A stretch of DNA of 64,000 nt from Rhizomicrobium sp. (lineage in GTDB: Bacteria > Pseudomonadota > Alphaproteobacteria > Micropepsales > Micropepsaceae), in NCBI GenBank assembly GCA_037200985.1, contig JBBCGJ010000001.1, forward strand, positions 1,216,756 to 1,280,755. Direction: 5' to 3'. The position numbers and the translations under genes were made by a program. Of the stretch, positions 11,316 through 19,533 are shown piece by piece (the stretch's first letter is position 1; each line of letters opens with the position of its first letter). Under the pieces are notes generated by a model. It was not told where the DNA came from. It ran no database searches and worked only from the letters and a program-made list of their open reading frames with translations.

Positions 11316-11594
11316 ATGGCGCGCACCAGCCGGCCGATCACCGTCACGCTCGGCGATCTTCACAGAAGCGTGGAGGCGCGTTTGAACAGCGGCGCCTACG
11401 CCTCCGCCAGCGAAGTTTTGCGCGCCGCGGTCCGTGCGCTGGACCGCGAGGATGCGGCCGTCAATGCTTGGCTCAAGCAACAGGTCGCGGAATCCCTGAA
11501 CGACCCGCGCCCCAGCATCCCGGCAAGCACCGTGTTCGACCGCCTGCGCAAGCGTCACGCGCGCAGGTCGAAGGCCAAGCGTGAGCCCGCATAG
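11316..11594 (+). CDS. parD: ParD-family ribbon-helix-helix antitoxin
   Basis: This is the antitoxin of a type II toxin-antitoxin module. The 92-residue protein begins with a short ribbon-helix-helix DNA-binding domain (PITVTLGDLHRSVEARLNSG, then YASASEVLRAAVRALDRED), followed by a charged C-terminal part that would wrap the toxin. A good ribosome binding site (AGGAG) precedes the ATG. The stop overlaps the start of the toxin gene by 14 nt, the usual coupling for such pairs. It probably represses its own promoter through the palindrome at 11289-11303. Confidence 0.88.
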   Translation: MARTSRPITVTLGDLHRSVEARLNSGAYASASEVLRAAVRALDREDAAVNAWLKQQVAESLNDPRPSIPASTVFDRLRKRHARRSKAKREPA

Positions 11595-11886
11595 GGTTGT
11601 CTTTCGTCCGCTTGCCGAAGCCGACCTGATCGAGCTGTACGAATACATCGCCGACAAGGCGGGCGCGAAGATCGCCGGCGGCTATATCGAACGCATCGAA
11701 GCGGCCTGCTTTTCGCTGGAAAATTTCCCTCAGAGGGGCACGCGGCGCGACGATATCGAACCAGGCCTGCGAACGATGGGATTCGAACGCCGGGCGACGA
11801 TCGTGTTTCGCGTCCTCAAATCCGAAGTGACGATCGTCCGCATCTTCTATGGCGGCCGGGACGTCGAAGGACTGCTGCGCCTCTGA
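11581..11886 (+). CDS. parE: ParE/RelE-superfamily toxin
   Basis: This is the toxin of the type II module; ParE proteins typically poison DNA gyrase. The 101-residue basic protein has the family outline: FRPLAEADLIELYEYIADKAG at the N-terminus, a central FPQRGTRRDDIEPGLRTMGFERR loop and the C-terminal VTIVRIFYGGRDVEGLL strand. The GTG start lies inside parD with a 14-nt overlap. The protein looks intact. The gyrase target is inferred from the family and is not visible in the sequence; other RelE-fold toxins cleave mRNA. Confidence 0.87.
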   Translation: MSPHRVVFRPLAEADLIELYEYIADKAGAKIAGGYIERIEAACFSLENFPQRGTRRDDIEPGLRTMGFERRATIVFRVLKSEVTIVRIFYGGRDVEGLLRL

Positions 11887-11994
11887 ACGGGGCCGGATGT
11901 CTTTCTATTGTTTCAACCTTTCCTAACCAGTCCTGTCAGCCCGAAATTAACGCGCGCGGCGCATGCTGCCAGTGTGGGGCAGAGGCGCAAAGCC

Positions 11995-12375
11995 ATGCAG
12001 GAACGGGTTCTGGGTGCTTTCAAGCAGGTCGTGGGCTTTCTCGTTCAGGGCGTGGACTTCGAAGCCGAGGGCTGGCGGGCCTTCGAGGCGGAAATGCGCG
12101 AGCTGATCGCGCCCCACATCGCGGTCCTGGCGCATCGCCGCGCCAAGCTGCTCGACGGCTCAGACGGCGCGCGCTGGGGCGAGGAGCTCGACGCTTTCAT
12201 GCAGGCCAGCCTGTGGCCGCTGCTCGGCGACGAGCGCGACTTCGCCGAGCGCAACCGCACCTTCGTGACCCTCATGCTGGACGTCGCTGTGGCCGAGGAA
12301 CAGCGCCGCCGCCGCGAATCAGCCGCGCAGTCGCTTCCGTTCGTCCGCGCCTTCGACGCGAGCTGGGCGGGCTAG
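11995..12375 (+). CDS. Hypothetical helical protein
   Basis: The ATG at 11995, with GAGG 8 nt upstream, is preferred over an in-frame codon at 11908 because the extension has no protein-like character. The resulting 126-residue product is soluble, acidic in the middle and probably all-helical ([36 protein letters not shown]). I recognise no family. Its 3' end overlaps the convergent hxlR-type gene by 57 nt, which is long for a convergent overlap and slightly lowers confidence in the last residues. Confidence 0.55.
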   Translation: MQERVLGAFKQVVGFLVQGVDFEAEGWRAFEAEMRELIAPHIAVLAHRRAKLLDGSDGARWGEELDAFMQASLWPLLGDERDFAERNRTFVTLMLDVAVAEEQRRRRESAAQSLPFVRAFDASWAG

Positions 12376-12777
12376 CGATCCCGGCCTGACCGCGATCTTC
12401 GGGGTTGGACGCGGCGCCGCCGCGTCGAATTTCGCGCGCGCATTCTCGATCTTGCCGATATTGGCGAGCGCCCAGGCGCCCAGGGCGCTGACCGGCACCA
12501 GCAGCGAGCGGCCGAGCGCCGTCAGCGCGTAGTCCACGCGCGGCGGAATCGTCATAAAAACGGTACGGGTGACCAAGCCGTCGCGCTCCAGGCCTCTTAA
12601 GGTCAGGGTCAGCATGCGCTGGGAAATCCCGCCGATGTCGCGCTTCAGCTCGCTGAACCGCATGGCGCGGTCGCCGAGCCGGCTGACGATCAGGACCGAC
12701 CACTTGTCGCCGATCCGGGAGAGCACGCCGGAAACGGCGCGGCAGTCGCCGGTGTCATGGATGTGCCCCTGTTTCAT
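12319..12777 (-). CDS. HxlR-family winged-helix transcriptional regulator
   Basis: The 152-residue protein has the HxlR (DUF24) winged helix: [24 protein letters not shown], then [33 protein letters not shown] and a [11 protein letters not shown] wing. The Cys near residue 11 is at the position used for thiol sensing of quinones or electrophiles in YodB-type members. The ATG at 12777 has AAGG 7 nt upstream. The gene is divergent from an FMN reductase gene, a common arrangement in which the regulator represses the reductase. A C-terminal basic extension of about 40 residues is longer than usual. Confidence 0.88.
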   Translation of the reverse strand: MKQGHIHDTGDCRAVSGVLSRIGDKWSVLIVSRLGDRAMRFSELKRDIGGISQRMLTLTLRGLERDGLVTRTVFMTIPPRVDYALTALGRSLLVPVSALGAWALANIGKIENARAKFDAAAPRPTPKIAVRPGSLARPARVEGADERKRLRG

Positions 12778-12825
12778 GAGCGTGCCTTCTTGCAAGACAT
12801 TCGGCCAGGAACCATCCTAGCTCCA

Positions 12826-12859
12826 GTTACCTTTTGATACCATACAACCGAACGATACC
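12826..12859. promoter_or_regulatory. Direct repeats in the hxlR/FMN reductase divergent region
   Basis: GTTACC (12826-12831), GATACC (12836-12841) and GATACC (12854-12859) recur between the divergent regulator and reductase genes. The first two start 10 bp apart, about one helical turn. They could be HxlR half-sites, but the match is short. Confidence 0.35.
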
Positions 12860-12876
12860 GCCAGCAGGAGCAGACC

Positions 12877-13458
12877 ATGGCCTTGAAGCTTCACACCGTC
12901 ATCGGCACGACCCGTCCCGGCCGCCAGGGACCGATCGTCGCCCAGTGGTTCCATGCCGCCGCGAAGGCGCACGGCAATTTCGACGCGCATCTGGTCGACC
13001 TCGCGGATTTCGAGCTGCCGCTCTATGACGAGCCGCACCATCCGATGCGCCGGCAATACGAGCACGCGCACACCAGGAAGTGGTCGGCCAGCGTCGACGC
13101 CGCGGACGCCTTCGTCTTCGTGATCCCGGAATACGACTACATGCCGCCGCCGGCCTTCGTGAACGCGGTCGACTACCTGTTCTGGGAATGGCAGTACAAG
13201 CCGGCCGCCTTCGTCAGCTATGGCGGCGTGTCCGGCGGACTGCGGTCGGCACAGGTGGCGCGGAGCCATGTCTCCACGCTCAAGATGATGCCGATTCCGG
13301 AAGGCGTGGCGCTGCCGAACGTCTTCGCCCAGATCAAGGACGGCAAGTTCGAGGCCAACGATCTCAACCTGCAGGGCGTCGCCGCGGTGCTGAACGAGCT
13401 GCACAAATGGTCGACCGCGCTGGCCCCGCTGCGCGAGCAGATCCGCAAGCCGAAGTAG
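12877..13458 (+). CDS. NAD(P)H-dependent FMN reductase / NADPH:quinone oxidoreductase-like protein
   Basis: The 193-residue flavodoxin-like protein has the FMN phosphate-binding loop GTTRPGRQG at about residues 9-17, PEYDYMPPPAFVNAVDYL near 83-102 and the SYGGVSGGLRSAQ segment. Family members reduce FMN, quinones or azo dyes with NAD(P)H. AGGAG lies 8 nt before the ATG. It is divergent from an HxlR-type regulator, which probably controls it in response to electrophilic or quinone stress. It is followed by repeat A2. Confidence 0.9.
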   Translation: MALKLHTVIGTTRPGRQGPIVAQWFHAAAKAHGNFDAHLVDLADFELPLYDEPHHPMRRQYEHAHTRKWSASVDAADAFVFVIPEYDYMPPPAFVNAVDYLFWEWQYKPAAFVSYGGVSGGLRSAQVARSHVSTLKMMPIPEGVALPNVFAQIKDGKFEANDLNLQGVAAVLNELHKWSTALAPLREQIRKPK

Positions 13459-13463
13459 CCTCC

Positions 13464-13558
13464 ACCCGTCATGGGCGGGCTTGACCCGCCCATCCATCGC
13501 GCCCGCGGGCGCAAATGAGTCGTTTCGGATGGCCGGCTCGCGGCCGGCCATGACGGGT
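13464..13558. repeat. Palindromic intergenic element, family A (copy A2)
   Basis: The outer arms ACCCGTCATGG and CCATGACGGGT enclose ATGGGCGGG/CCCGCCCAT, GCGCCCGCGGGCGC and ATGGCCGGC/GCCGGCCAT hairpins. It fills the convergent gap between the FMN reductase gene and lepB and touches the lepB stop codon. Its layout matches copy A1. Confidence 0.8.
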
Positions 13559-14349
13559 CAGTTGACGCTGTTGAACACGCGCGACAGGCGGAACTCGCCG
13601 AGCCACGTCCAGACCGCGTGCGCGTTGAGGAAGTCGTAGGAGCCGACGACGAATTCGGCGCGGCCGACGAGGTTCTCCACCGGCACGAAGCCGACGCCGA
13701 GTTCGGCCTCGGACCACCGGCTGTCCTGCGAGTTGTCGCGGTTGTCGCCCATCATGAAGAGATGGCCGGGCGGCACGACATAGACGTCGGTGTTGTCCTT
13801 GGGTCCTTCCCAGTTCCACTTGAAGATCGGATGCGACACGCCGTTCGGCATCGTCTCGATGAAGCGCGGGACCTGGCGGATCGTGCCGTCCTCGTCTTCG
13901 ACCTGTCCGTAACCGTTCGCCCGCAGCGCCAGCGCCTTGCCGTTGATCCACAAATGCCCGTCGAGCATCTGCACGCGATCGCCGGGCAGGCCGATGACGC
14001 GCTTGATGTAGGTCTGTTTCGGATCGCGCGGCAGGCGGAAGACCACGACGTCGCCCTGCTTGGGCATCGTCTGCAGCAGCCGCCCGGCGGAGGCCGGGCC
14101 GAAGCCGAACGGCACCGAATAGCGGCTGTAGCCATAGGGATATTTCGCCGCGACGAAGGCATCGCCGATGGCGAGCGTCGGCTGCATCGAGCCCGACGGC
14201 ACATAGAAGGGCTGCGCGATCGCGGTGGTGGAGGCGAAGGTGATGGCGACGATGGCGATGGGTTCGAGCACCGCACGCGCCACGCCCTTGCCGTCCTCCA
14301 CACCGAGGAGGCGTTTGATCGTCGCCCAGACCGAATCCAAGATTTCCAT
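13558..14349 (-). CDS. lepB: Signal peptidase I
   Basis: This membrane-bound serine protease removes signal peptides from exported proteins. The 263-residue protein has one N-terminal membrane segment (about residues 28-46), then the catalytic box PSGSMQPTL with the nucleophile Ser54, the general-base Lys116 in YIKRVIGLPGD and the GDNRDNSQDSR box near residue 200. This is the normal Ser/Lys dyad layout with its active site on the periplasmic side. It is transcribed alone here, divergent from queF. Many alphaproteobacteria have lepB beside rnc, era or acpS, which are not seen here. Confidence 0.96.
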   Translation of the reverse strand: MEILDSVWATIKRLLGVEDGKGVARAVLEPIAIVAITFASTTAIAQPFYVPSGSMQPTLAIGDAFVAAKYPYGYSRYSVPFGFGPASAGRLLQTMPKQGDVVVFRLPRDPKQTYIKRVIGLPGDRVQMLDGHLWINGKALALRANGYGQVEDEDGTIRQVPRFIETMPNGVSHPIFKWNWEGPKDNTDVYVVPPGHLFMMGDNRDNSQDSRWSEAELGVGFVPVENLVGRAEFVVGSYDFLNAHAVWTWLGEFRLSRVFNSVN

Positions 14350-14431
14350 GCCTTAGCCCTGCGCGCCCCCTCGCGAACTTCGATATTGCCGGAAGCGAAT
14401 TCAAGATGACATTAACGCATAAAAGGATTTC

Positions 14432-14920
14432 TTGACGGAAATTCATGGGGCTGCCAAAGCCTTGGCCATGGCGAAAAAGCTTACCCAGCTGGGCCGTTCG
14501 GTGCCGGTTCCGGCCTCGCCGGACGCGGCGGTCCTGGAAGCGGTTCCCAATCCGCAGGCCGGCGAGGCTTACCTCGTGCGCTTCACGGCGCCGGAATTCA
14601 CCTCGCTCTGCCCGGTGACCGGCCAGCCGGATTTCGCCCATTTTGTGATCGATTACGTGCCCGGCGCGAAGATCGTCGAATCGAAATCGCTGAAGCTCTT
14701 CCTGTTCAGCTTCCGCAACCACGCGGCGTTCCACGAGGATTGCACGGTCTATATCGGCAAGCGCATCGCCGGCGCGATCAAGCCGCGCTTCCTGCGCATC
14801 GCCGGCTACTGGTATCCGCGCGGCGGCATCCCGATCGACGTGTTCTGGCAGAGCGGCAGGTTGCCGTCCGACGTGTGGCTGCCCGAGACCGGCGTGGCGC
14901 CCTATCGCGGGCGCGGCTGA
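14432..14920 (+). CDS. queF: NADPH-dependent 7-cyano-7-deazaguanine reductase
   Basis: This enzyme reduces the nitrile preQ0 to preQ1 in queuosine biosynthesis. The protein has the type I QueF layout: [14 protein letters not shown] with the thioimide-forming Cys60 and Asp67, then the NADPH motif [15 protein letters not shown] at about residues 83-97 and HED at 101-103. The TTG at 14432 has AAGGA 4 nt upstream; an ATG at 14468, giving MAKKLTQLG, is an alternative start. The stop overlaps the next gene's ATG by one base, so the acetyltransferase is probably co-translated. Confidence 0.94.
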   Translation: MTEIHGAAKALAMAKKLTQLGRSVPVPASPDAAVLEAVPNPQAGEAYLVRFTAPEFTSLCPVTGQPDFAHFVIDYVPGAKIVESKSLKLFLFSFRNHAAFHEDCTVYIGKRIAGAIKPRFLRIAGYWYPRGGIPIDVFWQSGRLPSDVWLPETGVAPYRGRG

Positions 14921-15387
14921 TGTCCGTCGCAATCGTGCCGGTTCTCGAGAGCGAGAAGGCGCTGTTGTGGGACAGGTTCCAGGACTATGCGCAGGAGTTG
15001 ACCCGCTACGGCACGCATGAGCGCGTGGACGGCGTTTTCGAATATCCGTATTTCGATCTCTATTGGCGCGAGCCCAACCGTCATCCCTTCTGGGCCGTGG
15101 TCGACGGCAGGCGCGTCACCTTCGCGCTGGTGCATCGCCTGGACGGCGTCACCGAAATGGCCGAGTTCTACAGCTTCCCGGAAAGCCGCCGCACGGGCGC
15201 GGCGCTCCAATTCGCGCGGGCGATTCTCGAACGCTTCCCCGGCTCCTGGCAGCTGACGCAATACCGCACGAATGAGGCCGCGGTGGCTTTCTGGCGGCGC
15301 GTGATCGGCGAACGGCCGTATACGGAGGAGTCCTATATCGGCGGCTCCGGCATCGAACGCCTGCGGCAGACCTTCACGGTCGGCTGA
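14920..15387 (+). CDS. GNAT-like acetyltransferase
   Basis: The 155-residue protein looks like a small GNAT-fold protein: an N-terminal helix (ALLWDRFQDYAQELTRYG), a central beta region with WAVVDGRRVTFALVHR, an RRTGAALQFARAILERF stretch in the place of the acetyl-CoA pyrophosphate loop and a C-terminal NEAAVAFWRRVIGERPY motif common in the family. The loop is not a perfect Q/RxxGxG/A, so the substrate and activity are uncertain. The start overlaps the queF stop. It is followed by repeat A3. Confidence 0.75.
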   Translation: MSVAIVPVLESEKALLWDRFQDYAQELTRYGTHERVDGVFEYPYFDLYWREPNRHPFWAVVDGRRVTFALVHRLDGVTEMAEFYSFPESRRTGAALQFARAILERFPGSWQLTQYRTNEAAVAFWRRVIGERPYTEESYIGGSGIERLRQTFTVG

Positions 15388-15399
15388 CCTCAAGACATT

Positions 15400-15479
15400 C
15401 TGTCATGCCCGCGCAGGCGGGCATCCAGAGGACTGGGCGCACTGCCAAGCATGGATTCCCGCCTACGCGGGAATGACAG
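15400..15479. repeat. Palindromic intergenic element, family A-like (copy A3)
   Basis: The outer arms CTGTCAT and ATGACAG enclose ATGCCCGC/GCGGGCAT and TTCCCGC/GCGGGAA hairpins. It is a variant of the GTCATxCCCGC type of repeat and again lies between convergent genes. Confidence 0.75.
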
Positions 15480-15505
15480 TCTGGAATGGTCGAAAATCCT
15501 TCGCC

Positions 15506-16150
15506 CTATATCCGCGCCAGCAGTTCCGCCTTCTTCGCGTCGAACTCCGCTTGGGTCAGGAGCCCCTGGTCGCGCAGTTCGGCGAGGTGCCGGATCTGCT
15601 CGGCGATGTCGGCGGCCTTGGCGGCGGCAGGCGAGGGCGCGACCGGTCCAGCGGGGGACGGCGGCGAGAAGAACGGCGCCGCGGGCTGCACCACCGGCGC
15701 GCCGCCGGCGACGCTGGGCGAGGCCGTCATCTTCACCCCGATCCGCGCCAGCGTGTCGGCCGGCCATTTGTTGAACACGCTCCAGAACAGATAGCCCTCG
15801 GCGGCGATCACGATCAGGAACCATAGCCCGCTCAGGCTGCCGAAGAAGAAGCCGCCGAACACCAATGCGACCAGCCCGATGCCGAGCGCATAGACCACGA
15901 ACTGCGTCGCCGGCTCGATCGCCAGCGTGACGGTAGATGCCCCGTCCGGCGCCGCCGCGACCACCGCCCGGCCGGGCATGGTCACCTCCATCGAGCCGGT
16001 GTCGGCATCCTTGCGGGTCAGCGCGAAGTCGAGATTGGTCGGCGGCGTCTGCGCGCCCAGGACCGCGCCGGCGGCCTGCAGGGCACCGCGCGTATATTCG
16101 AACGCATCGCCCGGCGTCATCGCCACATTGTAGACGGCCGTTGCCGGCAT
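15506..16150 (-). CDS. SHOCT-domain membrane protein
   Basis: The 214-residue protein has an N-terminal soluble part, two hydrophobic segments at about residues 90-105 and 108-130, a Pro/Ala-rich linker and a C-terminal SHOCT-like helix pair (IAEQIRHLAELRDQGLLTQAEFDAKKAELLARI region). SHOCT domains are thought to mediate oligomerisation. The ATG at 16150 is chosen because GAGGAG lies 7 nt upstream; a further ATG at 16156 is too close to that site. No enzymatic function is evident. The upstream tag gene lies about 50 bp away on the same strand. Confidence 0.75.
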   Translation of the reverse strand: MPATAVYNVAMTPGDAFEYTRGALQAAGAVLGAQTPPTNLDFALTRKDADTGSMEVTMPGRAVVAAAPDGASTVTLAIEPATQFVVYALGIGLVALVFGGFFFGSLSGLWFLIVIAAEGYLFWSVFNKWPADTLARIGVKMTASPSVAGGAPVVQPAAPFFSPPSPAGPVAPSPAAAKAADIAEQIRHLAELRDQGLLTQAEFDAKKAELLARI

Positions 16151-16197
16151 GCGCATTCTCCTCGGGTCACATCCTGTCAGAGAAACGCGCGAGAAGG

Positions 16198-16794
16198 CTA
16201 GTGCGGCGCATGTTTGCCCAGCTTCGCCACCGGCCCGTGGCGGTAGCAGGTGACGACATGGTCGTTCACCATCCCCACCGCCTGGGCGAAGGCATAGACG
16301 ATCACCGGGCCGACGAAGTTGAATCCGCGGCTTTTCAGTTCCTTGGACAGGCCCTGGCTCATCGCCGTCTGGGGCGGGATCTGCTTGAGGGTCTTGAAGC
16401 CGTTCTGTTTCGGCCTGCCGTCGACATGCTTCCAGATCAATTCGGTGAAGCCGCCGGGCTCCTTCTCCTGGATGTCGAGCCAGAGCTGGGCGCCCTTGAT
16501 CGCCGCCTTGATCTTGGCCTCGGAGCGGATGATCCCCTCGTTCTTGAGCAGCCGGTTCATCTCGCGCTTGCCGTAGCGGGCGACCTTTTCCGGGTCGAAT
16601 TTGTCGAACGCCGCGCGGAAATTCTCCCGCTTCTTCAGGATGGTGATCCAGGACAGCCCCGCCTGGAAGCCGTCCAGCACCAGCTTCTCGTAGAGCGCGC
16701 GCGGATCGTATTCCGGCACGCCCCATTCCTCGTCGTGATAGACGGAATAGATCGGTTCCTTGCCCACCCAGCCGCAGCGGACGAGGTCGCTCAA
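16198..16794 (-). CDS. tag: DNA-3-methyladenine glycosylase I
   Basis: This base-excision repair enzyme removes 3-methyladenine from DNA. The 198-residue protein has the Tag zinc snap, Cys7 and His20 in the N-terminal RCGWVGKEPIYSVYHDEEWG and the C-terminal His and Cys in NDHVVTCYRH. The catalytic Glu is in YEKLVLDGFQAGLSW. The length is typical. The start overlaps the stop of the VOC gene by 4 nt, indicating an operon with it. Confidence 0.95.
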   Translation of the reverse strand: MSDLVRCGWVGKEPIYSVYHDEEWGVPEYDPRALYEKLVLDGFQAGLSWITILKKRENFRAAFDKFDPEKVARYGKREMNRLLKNEGIIRSEAKIKAAIKGAQLWLDIQEKEPGGFTELIWKHVDGRPKQNGFKTLKQIPPQTAMSQGLSKELKSRGFNFVGPVIVYAFAQAVGMVNDHVVTCYRHGPVAKLGKHAPH

Positions 16795-17288
16795 CGGCGG
16801 CTCTTCTTCTTTTTTGCCTTTGTCTTCACGGCTTTCTTGGCTGCCTTTTTCACGGCCTTCTTCTTGACCGCCTTCTTGGCTTTCTTCTTGGGGGCCTTGG
16901 CAGGCGCCGCCGGGGCGGGTCGCAGCGTCGCCTCGATCTTGTTGCCGTCGAGATCGAAGACGAAGGCGCCGTAATAGTCGGGGCCGTAGTCCGGACGCGG
17001 ACCGGGCTCGCCGTCATTGCCGCCGCCCTGGGCGAGCGCGACGGCATGGAATTTGTTCACCTGCGCCTTGGTCCGCGCGGCGAAGCCGAGATGGGTGCCG
17101 TTGCCCGCGCTGGCGGGCTTGCCGTCATGCGGCGCGCCGATCCAGAACTCGGGATAGGCCTCGCCATAGCCGATCGCATGCGGCGAGAAATCGGCGACGC
17201 GCTTGAAGCCCAGCGCCGCCAGCACCGCGTCGTAGAACTTCGCGGCGCGGTCGAAATCGGCGACGCCGACCGAGACATGATGGAGCAT
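16791..17288 (-). CDS. VOC-family protein with lysine/alanine-rich C-terminal tail
   Basis: Residues 1-118 form a glyoxalase/bleomycin-resistance-like VOC domain: MLHHVSVGVADFDRAAKFYD, GYGEAYPEFWIG, GTHLGFAART and DYYGAFVFDLDGNKIEATL. His4 and the C-terminal Glu are at the usual metal-binding positions. Residues 119-165 are a low-complexity tail of Lys, Ala and Pro resembling histone H1-type tails, which is unusual for VOC proteins and suggests nucleic-acid binding. The substrate is unknown. It overlaps tag by 4 nt, which fits a DNA-related role but does not prove it. Confidence 0.85.
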   Translation of the reverse strand: MLHHVSVGVADFDRAAKFYDAVLAALGFKRVADFSPHAIGYGEAYPEFWIGAPHDGKPASAGNGTHLGFAARTKAQVNKFHAVALAQGGGNDGEPGPRPDYGPDYYGAFVFDLDGNKIEATLRPAPAAPAKAPKKKAKKAVKKKAVKKAAKKAVKTKAKKKKSRR

Positions 17289-17344
17289 TGTCGAAATCCC
17301 CTCGAAGATCGCGTGGCAAACGAGAAGCTTTCGCGCCTACGCCG

Positions 17345-18130
17345 TCAAGCGAAAAGCCAGGCGGGCTTGGTCAATTCGACCACGCTGCTGCCAATTGTGA
17401 CAGGAGCGTCCCCGGCCTCCTCCAGACGGTCGAGACGGATGAGGGCGAAGTCCGCCGAGACGACCTCGCCGATGTCCTTGCCGCCGGCGCTCACCGCCGC
17501 GCCGGGCTCGCCTTTCAGCGGCAGGAGCCGCTTGCGCGCCGTGCCGCGATGCTTCATCCGCGCGGTCAATTCCTGGCCGACATAGCAGCCCTTGGTGAAA
17601 TCCACCGCGTGGAGTTCGTCCAGGTCGGCGTCGAGCGCGAACATCCGGTCGGAGCCGAAATCGCCCGCCTCGGGCACGCCCAGGGCAAGGCGATGGGCGT
17701 GGTAGGCGGCGGTCGGAAGCAGGTCCTGGCGCATCTCGCCCCGGGCGATGACGGCGCGGCGGCCGAGCGCGGCGAGGCGCGGATCAGGATAGGCGACGGC
17801 GTATTTCGCCTCCGCGCCGTCCCATTCGGCCAGCACGGCAAGCTGGTCGCGCGCCTCCAGCACGATCTTGGCGCGGAGCTTGTACAGCGTCAGCCGCTTG
17901 AGCAGCGCGTCGCGCGCCGCGGCGTGGCAATCGATCAGGATCGCGCCGTCGCCCTCGACCAGGAAGAAGTCGAACAAAATCTTGCCCTGGGGGGTCAGCA
18001 GCGCGGCGTAGAGCCCGGTTCCCGGCTGCAGCCGCTCGACATCGTTGGTGATCAGCCCCTGCAGGAAGCCGCGCGCCTCGGGTCCGGCGACGGCGATGAC
18101 GGCACGGTCCTCGAGAAGGGCGATGGGCAT
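17345..18130 (-). CDS. ygfZ: Folate-binding YgfZ/GcvT-like protein
   Basis: This is a tetrahydrofolate-binding protein that supports iron-sulfur cluster enzymes. The signature TKGCYVGQELTARMKHRG is seen near residues 179-196, with Lys180, Cys182 and Glu187 of the KGCYxGQE box. The N-terminal half begins MPIALLEDRAVIAVAGPEA and contains the QGLITNDV motif. The 261-residue length is typical of short alphaproteobacterial YgfZ. The ATG at 18130 is chosen over an in-frame TTG at 18166 because the family normally begins near this point. It is divergent from dihydroorotase with about 65 bp between the starts. Confidence 0.92.
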   Translation of the reverse strand: MPIALLEDRAVIAVAGPEARGFLQGLITNDVERLQPGTGLYAALLTPQGKILFDFFLVEGDGAILIDCHAAARDALLKRLTLYKLRAKIVLEARDQLAVLAEWDGAEAKYAVAYPDPRLAALGRRAVIARGEMRQDLLPTAAYHAHRLALGVPEAGDFGSDRMFALDADLDELHAVDFTKGCYVGQELTARMKHRGTARKRLLPLKGEPGAAVSAGGKDIGEVVSADFALIRLDRLEEAGDAPVTIGSSVVELTKPAWLFA

Positions 18131-18195
18131 GGCGTAAGAAGTAGTGGGGACCGGCAAGGTTGCCAAGGGAAGGGCGGAAGGGATACGCCTTGCCC

Positions 18196-19533
18196 ATGTC
18201 TCAGACCTTCGATCTCCTTATCCGCGGCGGGGTTGTCGCCACGCCCAACGGCCTCGCCGGGGGCGATGTCGGCGTTGTCGGCGGCAAGATCGCCGCCATC
18301 GGTTCGCTCGCCGGCGCCAAGGCGGCGGAAGTGTTCGAGGCCAAGGGCCTCCACGTCCTGCCCGGCGTGATCGACAGCCAGTGCCATTTCCGCGAGCCCG
18401 GCAACGAGCACAAGGAAGATCTGGAGAGCGGCAGCCGTGCGGCGGTGCTGGGCGGCGTCACCGGCGTCTTCGAGATGCCCAACACCAACCCGCCGACCAC
18501 CACCCGCGCCGCAATGGAGGACAAGCTCGCCCGCGCCGCGAACCGCATGCATTGCGACTATGCGTTCTATATCGGCGCCACGCCGGCCAATATCGGCGCG
18601 CTGGCGGAACTGGAGCGGATGCCGGGCGTCGCCGGCGTGAAGGCGTTCCTCGGCTCCTCGACCGGCACGCTGCTGCTCGACCATGAGAGCGACATCGCCG
18701 CCATGCTGCGTGCCGGCCGCCGCCGGGTCGCGGTGCATTCGGAGGACGAGGATCGTCTGAAATCCCGCAAGCATCTCGCGCTGCCCGGCGATCCGCGCAG
18801 CCATCCGGTGTGGCGCGACGCCGAAGCGGCCCGCAAGTCGACCGAGCGCGTCATCCGCCTCGCGCGCGCCGCCGGCCGCCGCCTGCATGTGCTGCATGTG
18901 ACCACTGCCGACGAAATCCCGCTGCTGGCCGGTGCGAAGGAAATCTGCACCGCCGAGACCACGCCGCAACATCTGACACTCGCCGCGCCCGAATGTTACG
19001 AGCGCCTCGGCACCTATGCGCAGATGAACCCGCCGATCCGCGACGCGTCGCATCGCGCCGCTTTGTGGGAGGCTGTGAACCAGGGCGTGATCGACGTCAT
19101 CGGCTCCGACCACGCACCGCATACCCGCGCCGAGAAGGACAAGACCTATCCCGACACGCCGTCCGGCATGCCGGGCGTGCAGACTCTGGTAACGATCCTG
19201 CTCGACCATGTGGCCGCCGGCCGGATGACTCTCGAACGCTTCATCGACCTGACCAGCACCGGCGCGGCGCGCATCTTCGGCATCGCGGGCAAGGGCCGCA
19301 TCGCGCGCGGCTTCGACGCCGATTTCACCATCGTCGACCTCAAGGCCCGGCACAAAATCGAGAACAGCTGGATCGCCTCCAAATGCGGCTGGACGCCGTT
19401 CGACGGCATGCAGACCACCGGCTGGGCGCTGGCGACGATCGTCCGCGGCCAAACGGTGATGCGCGACCGCGCGCTGGTCGCCGGCGGCCTCGGCAAGCCG
19501 ATCCGCTTCGGCGAGACGCTGGAGCCGGCATGA
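18196..19533 (+). CDS. pyrC: Dihydroorotase (amidohydrolase)
   Basis: This enzyme would close carbamoyl-aspartate to dihydroorotate in pyrimidine synthesis. The 445-residue amidohydrolase has the GVIDSQCHFREPGNEHKED segment at residues 57-75, the carboxylated-lysine region GVKAFLGSSTG with Lys149, HSEDE, HVLHVTT and GSDHAPHT. The usual first metal-binding His of HxH is Gln62 here, as in a known subgroup of class I dihydroorotases. The start at 18196 is chosen because MSQTFDLLIRGG is the typical N-terminus. The stop overlaps the start of the thioesterase gene. An allantoinase or hydantoinase role cannot be fully excluded. Confidence 0.88.
   Translation: MSQTFDLLIRGGVVATPNGLAGGDVGVVGGKIAAIGSLAGAKAAEVFEAKGLHVLPGVIDSQCHFREPGNEHKEDLESGSRAAVLGGVTGVFEMPNTNPPTTTRAAMEDKLARAANRMHCDYAFYIGATPANIGALAELERMPGVAGVKAFLGSSTGTLLLDHESDIAAMLRAGRRRVAVHSEDEDRLKSRKHLALPGDPRSHPVWRDAEAARKSTERVIRLARAAGRRLHVLHVTTADEIPLLAGAKEICTAETTPQHLTLAAPECYERLGTYAQMNPPIRDASHRAALWEAVNQGVIDVIGSDHAPHTRAEKDKTYPDTPSGMPGVQTLVTILLDHVAAGRMTLERFIDLTSTGAARIFGIAGKGRIARGFDADFTIVDLKARHKIENSWIASKCGWTPFDGMQTTGWALATIVRGQTVMRDRALVAGGLGKPIRFGETLEPA

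Noticed and set aside
11908..11994. Extended N-terminus of the hypothetical protein at 11995
   Set aside because: The 29 extra codons have no good ribosome binding site, while GAGG precedes the ATG at 11995.
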